From NCBI RefSeq assembly GCF_024227715.1, contig NZ_CP100448.1, positions 1,757,655 through 1,821,654 of the forward strand: 64,000 nucleotides of DNA, read 5' to 3'. Below, piece by piece: positions 25,062 to 33,809 of the stretch. Below the pieces are notes generated by a model. It had not been told where the DNA came from. It saw only the letters and a list, made by a program, of their open reading frames with translations, and searched no databases. How positions within the stretch are numbered: the first letter of the stretch is position 1; every line of letters begins with the position of its first letter. The position numbers were made by a program, and so were the translations under genes. The DNA is from Halomarina litorea. Its GTDB lineage: Archaea > Halobacteriota > Halobacteria > Halobacteriales > Haloarculaceae.

Positions 25062-25523
25062 ATGTACACGGGCAAGACGGAGATGCCCTGCTGTCTCTGT
25101 GGCGACGCCGACACCGTCGCCCGCCTCGACATCCCGCCGCGGGCGGTGCAGTTGCTCCGCAACTCCGGGCCCATCGCGTGGCGCGACATCGTCGGCGAGG
25201 TGTCCATCCACTTCTGCGAGTCGGACTGGGCGGTGGTGACCGACCTCGTCCTCGAGACGGGGATGTCCCCGCTCCCCCGGTGCAACGCCGCCCGCGCCGA
25301 CCTCGACATCCGCGAGGACTTCGAGGCGTTGCTCAACGACGTGCGCGAGGAACCGGACCAGACGCCGACCGAACGCCGGATGCTCGCCGAATCGCGCGAG
25401 CGCATCGCGACCGCGGAACGGGAGGGTCGCGAGACCGTGAACACGCGCGCCCTCGTGGAGGCGTACGTCCGCGTCTGGGCGATGGCGGACGTAGATGCCG
25501 CGGCGACGCCCGCCGACGACTGA
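25062..25523 (+). CDS. Uncharacterised 153-aa protein with N-terminal CxxC
   Basis: Encodes a small soluble protein. MPCCLCGDADTV at the N-terminus and an additional HFCESDW and PRCNAARAD suggest a metal-binding or redox Cys cluster. The rest is helical with many Glu and Arg (DFEALLNDVREEPDQTPTER). The final 40 residues are a helix ending in an acidic Ala-rich tail. Typical haloarchaeal hypothetical; I cannot name a family. It converges with the isopentenyl phosphate kinase gene 8 nt away. Confidence 0.7.
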   Translation: MYTGKTEMPCCLCGDADTVARLDIPPRAVQLLRNSGPIAWRDIVGEVSIHFCESDWAVVTDLVLETGMSPLPRCNAARADLDIREDFEALLNDVREEPDQTPTERRMLAESRERIATAEREGRETVNTRALVEAYVRVWAMADVDAAATPADD

Positions 25524-25531
25524 GACCCGAA

Positions 25532-26275
25532 TCAGTCGATGCGCGTCCCGACGGCGTCGCCCGCGAGGAACGGCCCGAGGTCGTCGACCGCGAAGATGGA
25601 GGCGGGCATCTCCAGGTCGAGCAGTTCCTGCACCTTGGCGGCCATCCCGCCGGTCACGTCCGTCGACTCGCTGGCCCCGAGGACGGACTCGACGTCCTCG
25701 AACGCCTGAATCCGGCGGACGACCGACCCCGCCTCGTCGAGGACGCCTGGCACCGCAGAACAGAGGCCGACCCGGTCGGCGTCCAGCCCCCGGGCGAGTT
25801 CGACGACGAGTTCGTCACCGGAGAGGATGGTCGCACCGGCCCCCTCGTGGACGACGACGTCGCCGTGGAGGACGGGAACGAACCCCTCCTCGACCATCGT
25901 CGCCGTCGTCTCCAGGGGGAGCGAGAGGTCCCCCTCCGCCGAGCGACGGGCCGCCGAGAGCGGGTGGACCGGGAGCGCGGGGACCTTCTCGTCGGCCAGC
26001 GCACCCACGACGGCCTCGTTGAGTTCCTGCATCGCCTCGTGGATGGCGAGGACCGCGGCCCCGTCGCGGGACCCCTCCGTGGGGGTGACGTCGTGTTCGC
26101 TGGCGTGGAAGTGCCCGAAACTCCCGCCGCCGTGGACGAGGACGAGGTCGTTGTCGGCCTCCGCCTCGACGTACCCCGCGATGGCCATCGCCGCGTGCGC
26201 GATGGCGTGTTTCGCCAGCGTCTCCGGGGAGTCCTTGTCGGTGACGATGCTCCCGCCGAGTTTGAGGACAGTCAT
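25532..26275 (-). CDS. ipk: Isopentenyl phosphate kinase
   Basis: 247 aa amino-acid-kinase fold. The start MTVLKLGGSIVTDKDSPETL, the glycine-rich VLVHGGGSFGHFHA with the catalytic His, and GDELVVELARGLDADR are hallmarks of archaeal IPK, which phosphorylates isopentenyl phosphate to IPP in the archaeal mevalonate pathway. VTGGMAAKVQE is the nucleotide-side loop. Its start overlaps the mevalonate kinase stop (the junction reads ATGATGA; ATG at 26275 or 26278), so the two consecutive pathway-branch genes are translationally coupled. Confidence 0.93.
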   Translation of the reverse strand: MTVLKLGGSIVTDKDSPETLAKHAIAHAAMAIAGYVEAEADNDLVLVHGGGSFGHFHASEHDVTPTEGSRDGAAVLAIHEAMQELNEAVVGALADEKVPALPVHPLSAARRSAEGDLSLPLETTATMVEEGFVPVLHGDVVVHEGAGATILSGDELVVELARGLDADRVGLCSAVPGVLDEAGSVVRRIQAFEDVESVLGASESTDVTGGMAAKVQELLDLEMPASIFAVDDLGPFLAGDAVGTRID

Positions 26276-27261
26276 CATTCGGCGCGCACCCCCTTGCGGT
26301 CGAGTTCGGCGCGGAAGGCGTCCTCGCACCCCGGCGTGTAACTGAGCGCCGTCTCCGCGGCCGGCGTCTCGTCCAGCGCGACGATACACCCCCCGCCGCC
26401 CGCCCCGGTGAGTTTCGCGCCGAGGGCGTCCGCCTCCCGCGCGGCCCACACCATCGCGTCGAGCGACCGCGAGGAGACGCCGAGCGCCGACAGCAGGCCG
26501 TGGTTGAAGTTCATCAGGCGGCCCACCTCCTCGACGTCGTCCTCCTCCAGTGCCCCCTCCCCGCGACGGACGATGTCCCCGATTGCCCGGACGGTGTCCG
26601 CGGCGAAGTCGTACTCCTCGCGGAGTTCGCGGACGCCGGCGACCAGTTCCCCGGTGTCGCCCGCCCCGCCGTCGTACCCGACGACGAACGGGAGGTTCGG
26701 GGCGTCCTCGATGCGCCGGCAGTCGTCGCCCTCGACGCGGACGGCCCCGCCCATCGCCGAGCAGAAGGTGTCCGCGCGCGATGCCTGCCCGTCCTGTACC
26801 TCGTGTTCGACCCGGTAGGCCCGGTCGGCGACGTCGTCGGGGGCCAGTTCGACGCCCAGTTCGCGCGCCGCGGCGTCGATGCCGGCGACGACGACGGCCG
26901 CCGAGGAGCCGAGGCCCGCCCCCAACGGGATGGTGCTCTCGACGACCATGTCGAAACCCGCGTCGGGGGCGTCCGCCGCCTCCCGTGCTTGCTCGACGGC
27001 CCCGTCGATGTAGCCCATCGCGGCCTCCACGAGCGGCGTCGGGACGTTCACGTCGGGCCGGTCGGCCGATCCGCCGCTGTACTCCACGGTGAAGCCGTCG
27101 AGGGTAAGGTCCCTCGCCTCGACGCGCAGTCGGTCGTCGTCGCGTCGCTCGACGGACACCGTGGCGCGGCGCTCGATGGCACACGGCACCGCCGGTTCCC
27201 CGTAGACGACGGCGTGCTCGCCGAAGAGGTAGACCTTCCCCGGCGCGCTCGAAACGGTCAT
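26275..27261 (-). CDS. mvk: Mevalonate kinase
   Basis: 328 aa GHMP kinase. It starts with APGKVYLFGEHAVVYGEPA (motif 1), then the ATP loop PLGAGLGSSAAVVVA (motif 2) and C-terminal KLTGAGGGGCIVAL (motif 3). Phosphorylates mevalonate for isoprenoid (archaeal lipid and carotenoid) synthesis. First gene of the mvk-ipk pair. A TATA-like cacttaacc (27286-27294 on this strand) predicts a leaderless ATG at 27261. Confidence 0.95.
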   Translation of the reverse strand: MTVSSAPGKVYLFGEHAVVYGEPAVPCAIERRATVSVERRDDDRLRVEARDLTLDGFTVEYSGGSADRPDVNVPTPLVEAAMGYIDGAVEQAREAADAPDAGFDMVVESTIPLGAGLGSSAAVVVAGIDAAARELGVELAPDDVADRAYRVEHEVQDGQASRADTFCSAMGGAVRVEGDDCRRIEDAPNLPFVVGYDGGAGDTGELVAGVRELREEYDFAADTVRAIGDIVRRGEGALEEDDVEEVGRLMNFNHGLLSALGVSSRSLDAMVWAAREADALGAKLTGAGGGGCIVALDETPAAETALSYTPGCEDAFRAELDRKGVRAE

Positions 27262-27349
27262 ACCGGCTAATGCCCCACCGCTCGGTTAAGTGTATTCGAA
27301 CCGCTCCCGGGCAGCCACGCGTCCGGCGCCCGGCGCCCGCCGGGCGACG

Positions 27350-27361
27350 TACATTAATGTG
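27350..27361 (+). promoter_or_regulatory. Palindromic TATA/operator of the HTH gene
   Basis: acattaatgt (27351-27360) is a perfect 10-bp palindrome lying 26-35 nt before the ATG at 27386, exactly where the TATA box should be. A dimeric winged-helix protein binding here could block TBP, so autoregulation is plausible. Confidence 0.5.
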
Positions 27362-27385
27362 TCCGCTCCGACAACGTGCGACGCG

Positions 27386-27667
27386 ATGGAGGGCGTCCTC
27401 TGGTACATGCTCACCGGGGCGCGGGGTGGCCCCAACCGGATTCGCATCCTTCGGGCACTCGTCGAGCGCCCGCGGAACGCGAACCAGCTAGCAGAGGACC
27501 TCGACCTGGACTACACCACCGTCCGTCACCACCTCGACGTGCTCAAGAAGCACAACGCCATCTACGACAGCGGCGGGGGGTACGGGACGGTGTACCTGCT
27601 GACCGACGAGGTGGAACGACACTGGGGGACCGTCGAACGAATCATCGAGACGATGGAGGAAGCATGA
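27386..27667 (+). CDS. Winged-helix (ArsR-like) transcriptional regulator
   Basis: 93 aa. The winged helix begins with GGPNRIRILRALVERPRNAN, followed by QLAEDLDLDYTTVRHHLDVL (recognition helix), and the wing is YDSGGGYGTVYLLTD. It fits the haloarchaeal HTH that is often paired with a DUF7521 membrane protein, as here. The stop overlaps a 13-codon ORF (ATGA at 27664). The ATG at 27386 follows a palindromic TATA region and gives a leaderless transcript; the longer upstream reading would cross that promoter. Confidence 0.85.
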   Translation: MEGVLWYMLTGARGGPNRIRILRALVERPRNANQLAEDLDLDYTTVRHHLDVLKKHNAIYDSGGGYGTVYLLTDEVERHWGTVERIIETMEEA

Positions 27668-27705
27668 CCGACACGACAGCCGACCGGTACGGGGGGGACG
27701 ACTGA
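27664..27705 (+). CDS. 13-codon mini-ORF bridging two genes
   Basis: ATG at 27664 overlaps the regulator stop (ATGA) and encodes MTDTTADRYGGDD. Its TGA (27703-27705) overlaps the ATG of the membrane gene (TGATG). It thus forms a translational relay between the two. It might be a genuine micropeptide, a pure coupling device, or the start of a gene shortened at the seven-G run 27691-27697. Confidence 0.4.
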   Translation: MTDTTADRYGGDD

Positions 27706-28007
27706 TGGAGCTCTGGTTTACGGTGACGCGCGTCGCCACGCTGGTCAACCTGGTGGTCCTCGGGGGCCTCAGCTACGTCTGGTTGCGCAACTACCTCCGG
27801 TTGCGCGCGACGTTCGCGCTCGGCCTCCTCGTGTTCGGGGGCCTGTTGCTCGTCCAGAACGGGTTCGCGACGTACATCTACCTCGTCGACCCCTCCACGA
27901 GTCGGTGGTACGCCGGCATCCCCGAACGGTACAACATCGCCATCATGGTCCTCACGGTGTTGCAGACCAGCGCGCTCGCCGCCCTCGTCCGCATCACCCT
28001 CGAGTAG
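27705..28007 (+). CDS. DUF7521-like small membrane protein
   Basis: 100 aa with three predicted membrane helices (about 8-27, 33-55, 75-97). The segments RNYLRLRATFALGLLVFGGL and LLVQNGFATYIY between helices are typical of the family associated with an upstream winged-helix regulator in haloarchaea. Role unknown; the pairing suggests the regulator controls, or senses through, this membrane protein. Confidence 0.75.
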   Translation: MELWFTVTRVATLVNLVVLGGLSYVWLRNYLRLRATFALGLLVFGGLLLVQNGFATYIYLVDPSTSRWYAGIPERYNIAIMVLTVLQTSALAALVRITLE

Positions 28008-28063
28008 CCGACGCACGCCAGTTCGGAGAGATTTTGGAGAGAGTCCGGAGAGATGTCGGACAA

Positions 28064-28073
28064 TCGATATAAT
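28064..28073 (+). promoter_or_regulatory. TATA box of the lipoprotein gene
   Basis: tcgatataat in the spacer is the only strong TATA-like element. It lies about 25-34 nt before the ATG at 28098, favouring that start and a leaderless mRNA over the ATG at 28053, which lies upstream of the box. Confidence 0.6.
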
Positions 28074-28097
28074 TCGAGTACGCCTAGCTCGGCCGTT

Positions 28098-28751
28098 ATG
28101 CGACGACGAAGTTTCCTCGCCGTTTCGGCAACGGGCATCGCGGCGCTCGCGGGATGCGCCGATAGCGGCCCCGGCGAGAACGGCACCAATACCACGACGA
28201 CGAGCGGTGGCGGCACCACGACCACCGACGGCACCACGACCACCGACGGCACCGCGACTACTGACGAACCGACGACCACCGACGGGACGACGGAACCGAC
28301 CACCACCGGCGGGAACACCACGACGACGGACGGGGCCGCCGGCGACGTGACCGTCGCCCTCCGAACCGTCGAACCCTACGGCGACATCCTCGTCGACGGC
28401 GAGGGGATGACCCTCTACCTGTTCACGCGCGACGAGGACGGCGAGAGCGTCTGCTACGACGACTGCGCCGAGGCGTGGCCGCCCCTCGTCGTCGACGGCG
28501 ACCCGACTGCCGGCGAGGGCGTCACCGCCGACCTCGGCACCGTCGAACGCCGCGACGGGTCGATGCAGGTCACGGCCGGCCAGTGGCCGCTGTACTACTT
28601 CACCCCCGACGAACAACCGGGCGACGTGAAGGGACAGGACGTCGGCGGCGTCTGGTACGTCCTCGGGCCGGACGGCAGCATGATCGAGACGAAACCCCCC
28701 GCGGAGGGCGAGAACGGCAGCAACGACTCGAACGGCTCGAACGACTCCTGA
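28098..28751 (+). CDS. Secreted-repeat lipoprotein (COG4315-like)
   Basis: 217 aa. The N-terminus MRRRSFLAVSATGIAALAGC has a Tat-type double Arg and a lipobox ending in Cys20. A Thr/Gly/Asp low-complexity linker (about 30-90) leads to a C-terminal domain: GEGMTLYLFTRDEDGESVCYDDC, then AEAWPPLVV and WPLYYFTPDEQPGDVKGQ, YVLGPDGSMI. These are the short repeats of the secreted-repeat lipoprotein family, whose function is unknown (sometimes near redox proteins). Anchored on the outside of the membrane. The two Cys could form a disulfide. Confidence 0.85.
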   Translation: MRRRSFLAVSATGIAALAGCADSGPGENGTNTTTTSGGGTTTTDGTTTTDGTATTDEPTTTDGTTEPTTTGGNTTTTDGAAGDVTVALRTVEPYGDILVDGEGMTLYLFTRDEDGESVCYDDCAEAWPPLVVDGDPTAGEGVTADLGTVERRDGSMQVTAGQWPLYYFTPDEQPGDVKGQDVGGVWYVLGPDGSMIETKPPAEGENGSNDSNGSNDS

Positions 28752-28901
28752 GACGGCCACACGGCCGTTCCGCTCCCGAAGACGGTCGGACCGTCGGGAC
28801 CGACCGGACGACGTACGCGCCGTGAGCCCGCGACGCCGTCGTCGGGGAGCGTCGCCACTCGGGACGGGAGACCGTGGAAAACTGCGCGTCGTCGCGTCGC
28901 C
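28752..28901. other. 150-nt convergent intergenic region
   Basis: Between convergent stops of the lipoprotein and S2 genes. GC-rich, with short inverted segments (for example gacggtcggaccgtc at 28780-28794, a perfect 7-bp-arm palindrome around a single base). Transcripts from both sides probably end here. No gene seen. Confidence 0.4.
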
Positions 28902-29705
28902 TCAGATTCCCTCTTCGAAGTCCTCCAGCGCGTAGGAGGGCTCCGCACCGCGGTTGTCGAGCGTCTCGTTGGCCAGCAGCCAGTAGACGACCGACAGGGC
29001 CTTGCGACCCTTGTTGTTCGTCGGGACGACGAGGTCGACGTTGCTCGTCGAGTTGTTGGAGTCGCACATCGCCACGACAGGGATGCCGACAGTGATGGCC
29101 TCCTTGACGGCCTGTGCGTCGCCGATGGGGTCGGTGACGACCACGACGTCGGGTTCGATGTAACCGTCGTACTTGGGGTTCGTCAGGGTGCCCGGGATGA
29201 ACCGACCGGTCCGGGCGCGTGCCCCGACGGCGTCCGCGAACTTCTCGGCGGGGAACCGCCCGTACTGGCGCGAGGACGCGACCAGAATCTGCTCGGGCGT
29301 GTAGTTCGAGAGGAACTGCGCCGCCGTCCGGATGCGGTCGTCCGTCTGGGAGACGTCCAGCACGTACAGACCGTCGGTCCGGACGCGGTGGATGAACCGC
29401 TCCATGTCCTTGGTCTTCTGCTGGGTCCCGATGTGGACACCCGCGGCGAGGTAGTCCTCGACGGGGATGAGGAGGTCTGCCTCGTCGTCGGGCATGACGT
29501 CCTCGTCCAGTACGGGTTCAGTCTCCTCCTCGGCCGCCTCGCCCGCCTCCTCGGCGGGGGCGGCGTCGGCGTTGACCTCGCCGGGTTCTACTTCGGCCGC
29601 CTCGTCGGCGGCCGGCGCTTCCACGTCTGTGGACTCGTCGGCGTCCGCCGCGGCCTCCTCGGCCTCGGCGTCGACCTCTTCGAGTCCCTCCTCGTTGTCG
29701 CTCAT
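28902..29705 (-). CDS. rps2: 30S ribosomal protein S2 (uS2) with acidic N-terminal extension
   Basis: 267 aa. The core from about residue 80 ([20 protein letters not shown]) to the end is a normal archaeal S2, including [20 protein letters not shown] and [12 protein letters not shown]. The first about 78 residues are almost all Asp, Glu and Ala and have no fold signature. It is the last gene of the ribosomal/RNA-polymerase cluster and overlaps enolase by 4 nt. Confidence 0.96.
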   Translation of the reverse strand: MSDNEEGLEEVDAEAEEAAADADESTDVEAPAADEAAEVEPGEVNADAAPAEEAGEAAEEETEPVLDEDVMPDDEADLLIPVEDYLAAGVHIGTQQKTKDMERFIHRVRTDGLYVLDVSQTDDRIRTAAQFLSNYTPEQILVASSRQYGRFPAEKFADAVGARARTGRFIPGTLTNPKYDGYIEPDVVVVTDPIGDAQAVKEAITVGIPVVAMCDSNNSTSNVDLVVPTNNKGRKALSVVYWLLANETLDNRGAEPSYALEDFEEGI

Positions 29706-30898
29706 GCGTTTTCCTCGATTCTGATGAGTTCGTTGAGTTTCGCGGTTCGCTCGCCGCCGACGGCCCCGGTCTTGATGAACGGGGCACCGGTCGCCACGGC
29801 CAGGTGTGCAATCGTCGTGTCCTCCGTCTCGCCGCTCCGGTGGGAGACGACGGGGTCGTAGCCGTTCCGCACGGCCAGTTCGATGGCGTCGAACGCCTGC
29901 GACAGGGTTCCGATCTGGTTGGGCTTGACGAGGATACTGTTCGCCGCACCCCGGTCGATACCCTCCTGCAGTCGGTCGACGTTGGTCACGAAGAGGTCGT
30001 CGCCGCAGACGAGACAGTCCTCGCCGACGCGGTCGGTGAGGGTGGCGAAGCCCTCGTAGTCGTCCTCCTCCAGCGGGTCCTCGACGTAGACCAGCCCGTA
30101 GTCCTCGACCAGACCGGCGACGTACTCAACCTGCTCGTCGGGGGTGCGCTCCCCGTCGCTGTAGTGGTACGCGCCGCCCTCGAACATCTCGGAGGCGGCG
30201 ACGTCCAGTCCGAAGCGGACCTCGAAGCCGACCGCGTCCTCGACGCGCTCGCAAGCCTCCTGAACGATGTCGAACGCCTCGCCGTCGTCGACGGACGGCG
30301 CCCACGCGCCCTCGTCGCCCTTGCCCGCGGCGATGCCGCGGTCGGCGAGGATGTCGTGGACCTCGCCGTGAACCTGCGCGTTGGCGAACACGGCGTCCGC
30401 GACGCTCGGCGCGCCGACGGGTGCCGCGAGGAACTCCTGGATGTCCGTCGCGTCGGCGGCGTGTTCGCCGCCGCCGACGACGTTGCCGAGCGGCGTCGGG
30501 AAGTCGTTGCCTCGGAACGCCCCGCCGAGGTGCTGGTACAGGGGCGCGCCGAGCATGTCGGCGCCCGCCTTCGCGGCCGCCATCGAGATGGCGACGGCCG
30601 CGTTCGCACCCAGTTCGGAGAAGTCGTTCGTGCCGTCGGCCTCCCGGAGGACGTGGTCCACGGAGCGCTGGTCGCCCGCGTACACCTGTCCCTCCAGTCG
30701 GGGGACGGCCAGTTCGCGCGCCTTCGTGACGGCCTCCTCGGCCGGCAGTTCGATGGCCTCGTACTCGCCCGTGGACGCCCCCGAGGGGGCCGCCGCACGG
30801 CCGAATCCGCCGCTCTCCGTCGAGACGTCGGCCTCGACGGTCGGGTTCCCCCGTGAGTCGAGCACGCGGCGCAGGCGGATGTCGGTGATGAGCGTCAT
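29702..30898 (-). CDS. eno: Enolase
   Basis: 398 aa, interconverting 2-phosphoglycerate and phosphoenolpyruvate. It begins with [20 protein letters not shown]. Its metal ligands are in EDPLEEDD and CGDDLFVTN, the catalytic Lys in [10 protein letters not shown], and the phosphate-site loop in [10 protein letters not shown]. Enolase embedded between RpoK and S2 is the normal archaeal arrangement. It overlaps both neighbours by 4 nt. Confidence 0.97.
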   Translation of the reverse strand: MTLITDIRLRRVLDSRGNPTVEADVSTESGGFGRAAAPSGASTGEYEAIELPAEEAVTKARELAVPRLEGQVYAGDQRSVDHVLREADGTNDFSELGANAAVAISMAAAKAGADMLGAPLYQHLGGAFRGNDFPTPLGNVVGGGEHAADATDIQEFLAAPVGAPSVADAVFANAQVHGEVHDILADRGIAAGKGDEGAWAPSVDDGEAFDIVQEACERVEDAVGFEVRFGLDVAASEMFEGGAYHYSDGERTPDEQVEYVAGLVEDYGLVYVEDPLEEDDYEGFATLTDRVGEDCLVCGDDLFVTNVDRLQEGIDRGAANSILVKPNQIGTLSQAFDAIELAVRNGYDPVVSHRSGETEDTTIAHLAVATGAPFIKTGAVGGERTAKLNELIRIEENA

Positions 30899-31074
30899 CG
30901 CTCACCTCGCAGCACCGTGAAGGGGAGCACGCCCGCGTCGTACTCCTCGGCCGCGATGAGGATGGGTTCGGTCTGCTCGCTCTCGACGAGGACCGGCGCA
31001 CCGTAGGACACCTGCAGCGCTCGCGCACCGATGATGCGGGCCTTCTCGTAGCGGTTGTGTTCCTGTTGTGCCAT
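30895..31074 (-). CDS. rpoK: RNA polymerase subunit K (Rpb6-like)
   Basis: 59 aa, with [20 protein letters not shown] followed by acidic [18 protein letters not shown]: the conserved Rpb6/omega core that helps assemble the polymerase clamp. The ATG at 31074 is the only start leaving the normal length; its codon overlaps the rpoN stop (TGATG). Confidence 0.95.
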   Translation of the reverse strand: MAQQEHNRYEKARIIGARALQVSYGAPVLVESEQTEPILIAAEEYDAGVLPFTVLRGER

Positions 31075-31268
31075 CACTGGTAGGGGGAGACGATGTCCAC
31101 GAGGTCCTTGTGCGAGACGAGCATCCGCCGGCAGCACGCCCGCTCGATGCCGAGGTCGTCGAGGACCGCCGCCGGGTTCTCGTCGTCCTCTTGCGTACGC
31201 CGCTTGAACTCCTCCCAGTGCTCGCCGACGACCTTACCGCACGTGAAACACCGGACGGGTATCATCAT
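31074..31268 (-). CDS. rpoN: RNA polymerase subunit N (Rpb10-like)
   Basis: 64 aa. [17 protein letters not shown] plus [12 protein letters not shown] gives the atypical CxxC...CC zinc site of Rpb10. A polymerase platform subunit. Two ATGs in tandem (31265, 31268); either gives a normal N-terminus. Confidence 0.96.
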   Translation of the reverse strand: MMIPVRCFTCGKVVGEHWEEFKRRTQEDDENPAAVLDDLGIERACCRRMLVSHKDLVDIVSPYQ

Positions 31269-31280
31269 GGACGGATCACC

Positions 31281-31679
31281 TCAGCGGTAGGACTTCTGGT
31301 AGCGGGCCCGCGCGCCGGGGCCGCCCCACTTCTTCGGTTCGGTCTGCCGGACGTCGTTGACCAGCAGCGACCGGTCGAAACTCATGAACGCGTCGCGGAG
31401 TTCGGCGTCGTTGCTGAACTCCACGAGTCCGCGCGCGATGGCGGTGCGGACGGCGTCTGCCTGTCCGCTGATGCCGCCGCCGCTGACGCTGACCTCGACG
31501 TCGACGTCGTCGCGGAGGTCCTCCTGTGCGATGCGGAACGGCTCCAGCATCTTCAGGCGGGCCATCTCCGGTTCGACCAGTTCGACGGGCTGTGCGTTGA
31601 TTCGCACGCGACCGGTGCCCTCTCGGACGGTGGCGCGGGCGATTGCCGTCTTCTTCTTGCCGCTCGTGTTGGTTACCAT
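31281..31679 (-). CDS. rps9: 30S ribosomal protein S9 (uS9)
   Basis: 132 aa. [20 protein letters not shown] at the N-terminus and the basic C-terminal tail [16 protein letters not shown], which reaches the P-site tRNA, are diagnostic. It overlaps the L13 stop. Confidence 0.97.
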   Translation of the reverse strand: MVTNTSGKKKTAIARATVREGTGRVRINAQPVELVEPEMARLKMLEPFRIAQEDLRDDVDVEVSVSGGGISGQADAVRTAIARGLVEFSNDAELRDAFMSFDRSLLVNDVRQTEPKKWGGPGARARYQKSYR

Positions 31680-32113
31680 GTGACGTTCGCCCCCAGCTGT
31701 TCGCTGATCTCGCCGAGCGAGACGAATCGGATGTTCGAGAGCCGGTCCAGCGACGTGTCCTCGAGGACCTCCGCCTCCACGTCGTCGTAGGGGTTGCCGA
31801 CGTAGGTGCGGACGTTCTCGAACGCCTCGCGGCCGCGGGGCTTCTTGTACGGAAGCATCCCGCGGATGGCGCGCTTGAAGATGCGGTCCGGCCGCTTGGG
31901 GTAGTACGGACCCCGGTCGGAGCCGACGTCGACGCGCTTGCGGTAGACGGACATGATGTCGTCCTCGTCGCCCGTGATGACCGCCTGCTCGGCGTTCACC
32001 ACGGCGACGCGGTCGCCGTTCATCGCTCGCTGGGACACCTCGCTGGCGACCCGGCCGAGGATGCAGTCGCGGGCGTCGATGACGACGTCCGCTTCGAACT
32101 CGGCGACGCTCAT
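31673..32113 (-). CDS. rpl13: 50S ribosomal protein L13 (uL13)
   Basis: 146 aa. [20 protein letters not shown] and [18 protein letters not shown] are the family core. The start overlaps the L18e stop by 4 nt and the end overlaps S9 by 7 nt. Confidence 0.96.
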   Translation of the reverse strand: MSVAEFEADVVIDARDCILGRVASEVSQRAMNGDRVAVVNAEQAVITGDEDDIMSVYRKRVDVGSDRGPYYPKRPDRIFKRAIRGMLPYKKPRGREAFENVRTYVGNPYDDVEAEVLEDTSLDRLSNIRFVSLGEISEQLGANVTW

Positions 32114-32460
32114 CGCATCACCCGCACGTTCGTGCCTTCGGGGTTCTGTTCGAGTGCCTGTTCCAGGTCGATGGCCTCACCCACCTGACTGATCTTGGTC
32201 CGGGCCGTCCCGGAGAAGTCGACGGCGGCGACGGTCACGTCCTTGCGGAGTGCCCCGCTGCCGAGGACCTTGCCGGGGACGATGACCGTCTCGTCCTCGC
32301 GAGCGTACCGTTCGATACGCCCGAGGTTGACCTCGGCGTGGGTGCGCCGGGGCTTCTCCAGCCGTTCGGCGACGTCGCCCCACACCGCGGCCCCGCTCCG
32401 TGCGGCGACCTTGCAGTCGGCGATGAGACTCTGCAGTCTCGGGTTGGTCTTCTGACTCAT
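32110..32460 (-). CDS. rpl18e: 50S ribosomal protein L18e (eL18)
   Basis: 116 aa, archaeal/eukaryotic-type large-subunit protein, with [18 protein letters not shown] at the start and the basic middle [18 protein letters not shown], then [20 protein letters not shown]. First protein gene after the embedded tRNA-Leu. Confidence 0.96.
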   Translation of the reverse strand: MSQKTNPRLQSLIADCKVAARSGAAVWGDVAERLEKPRRTHAEVNLGRIERYAREDETVIVPGKVLGSGALRKDVTVAAVDFSGTARTKISQVGEAIDLEQALEQNPEGTNVRVMR

Positions 32461-32481
32461 GATTCTGAATTCGGTGAGAAG

Positions 32482-32566
32482 TGCAGGGAGCAGGATTTGA
32501 ACCTGCGGACCCCTATGGGACGGCGCCCTGAACGCCGCGCCGTTGGCCTGACTTGGCTATCCCTGC
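32482..32566 (-). tRNA. tRNA-Leu (anticodon CAG)
   Basis: 85 nt, class II. Acceptor GCAGGGA pairs with TCCCTGC. The D arm uses GCC/GGC, the anticodon stem CGGCG/CGCCG encloses the loop TTCAGGG, giving anticodon CAG. A long variable arm and T arm GCAGG-TTCAAAT-CCTGC follow. The discriminator is A and CCA is not encoded. It sits inside the operon between rpoD and rpl18e. Confidence 0.95.
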
Positions 32567-32668
32567 TCGCAGTACCGTGTTTCGTACGTCCACTAAAACC
32601 CCTTTCGGTCCGCTGGCTCGGCGGGGTCGGCGTCATCACCGGCGGATGAGGGGTTCGGGACATTGGCG

Positions 32669-33412
32669 TTACAGTTGGACCGCTTCTTCGAGTTCGTCAG
32701 CGCGGTCGTACAGCGAGTCGACCGCTTCGAGTACGAGTTCCTCGACGGTCATCGAACCGTCAGTCTCGACGTGGAAGACGAACGCGTTGGGGACGTCGTG
32801 GACGACGACCTCCTGGTCCGGGTACCGGTTTCGGAGGTCGTTGCCGAACTCCTCGGTCGGGACGAGTTCGCCGTCCTCCTCGATGACGCCCCGGACGATC
32901 TGGACTTCCTCCTCGGCGAACTCGTCGCGGTCGCCGACGACCTCGACGGTCTGGAGGTTGCGGTAGCCCACCGCCACACCACCCTGGTGCTTGGCGTGGG
33001 CCTTCCCGCGGTCGAGTTTCGCGACGGCCTCGACCTCCAGTCGCTGGTTCTCCTTGAGGTCGATGATGGGCACGTTCTGCTCGGCCGGCTCGACCATGCC
33101 GTCGGCCGAGACGAGGTCGCCGGAGTAGGCCGTCGCCGGCCCCTCGACGTCGAGCGCCAGCGTGACCTCGTCGCCCATCTCGAACTCGCCCGGGGGCGTC
33201 GAGAGCGGGACCAGACCGAGGCGCAGGCTGATCTGCTCGTCGAACATGACCGACGAGTTCTCCACGACACGCACGGTGTCGATGGAGAGCGTCGGCACGT
33301 CGGCGAGCATCGCCCGGCGGATGCCGTTGGCGAACGCCGGCGTCACTCCTCGGACGAGGAACAGCGCCTTGCGGTCGCCGCGTTCGATGAACTCCACTTC
33401 GAAGTCGCTCAT
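32669..33412 (-). CDS. rpoD: RNA polymerase subunit D (Rpb3-like)
   Basis: 247 aa. [20 protein letters not shown] is the alpha-like dimerisation motif and [13 protein letters not shown] follows. The insertion domain (about 150-200) has no Cys at all, so this D subunit cannot carry the Fe-S clusters present in some archaea. The ATG at 33412 is 4 nt from the S11 stop. Confidence 0.96.
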   Translation of the reverse strand: MSDFEVEFIERGDRKALFLVRGVTPAFANGIRRAMLADVPTLSIDTVRVVENSSVMFDEQISLRLGLVPLSTPPGEFEMGDEVTLALDVEGPATAYSGDLVSADGMVEPAEQNVPIIDLKENQRLEVEAVAKLDRGKAHAKHQGGVAVGYRNLQTVEVVGDRDEFAEEEVQIVRGVIEEDGELVPTEEFGNDLRNRYPDQEVVVHDVPNAFVFHVETDGSMTVEELVLEAVDSLYDRADELEEAVQL

Positions 33413-33416
33413 CGTG

Positions 33417-33806
33417 TTAGAACCCGGAGTTCTTCGGTGCTCGCGTCCCGTCGTGCGGGATGGGCGTGACGTCCTCGATGCGGCCGATTTCGAGCCCGGC
33501 GCGAGCCAGCGCGCGGATGGTCGCCTGCGCGCCCGGCCCGGGGTTCTTCTGGAGGTTGCCGCCCGGCCCGCGGACGCGGACGTGGACGCCCTCGATACCC
33601 TGCGCGAGGACGTCCTCGGCGACGGTCTCCGCCATCTGCATCGCCGCATAGGGCGACGCCTCGTCGCGGTTCTGCTTCACGACGGTCCCACCGGAGGACT
33701 TCGCGAGCGTCTCTGCGCCCGTCTCGTCGGTGATGGTGATGATGGTGTTGTTGAACGATGCGTGGACGTGTGCGACGGCCCAGCGGCCCTCGTTGTTCTG
33801 ACTCAT
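33417..33806 (-). CDS. rps11: 30S ribosomal protein S11 (uS11)
   Basis: 129 aa. [20 protein letters not shown] at the start and [18 protein letters not shown] near the C-terminus are conserved; the tail [17 protein letters not shown] is the normal end. Located between S4 and RpoD, as in other archaea. Confidence 0.97.
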   Translation of the reverse strand: MSQNNEGRWAVAHVHASFNNTIITITDETGAETLAKSSGGTVVKQNRDEASPYAAMQMAETVAEDVLAQGIEGVHVRVRGPGGNLQKNPGPGAQATIRALARAGLEIGRIEDVTPIPHDGTRAPKNSGF

Positions 33807-33809
33807 GGG

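Noticed and set aside
28200-28340. Repeats of accaccgacggcacc-like units in the lipoprotein gene
   Set aside because: Low-complexity Thr/Asp/Gly linker of a surface protein, not an independent repeat element.
29804-30856. 350-aa plus-strand ORF opposite enolase
   Set aside because: Antisense of a highly conserved gene; long open antisense frames are expected with GC-rich codon usage.
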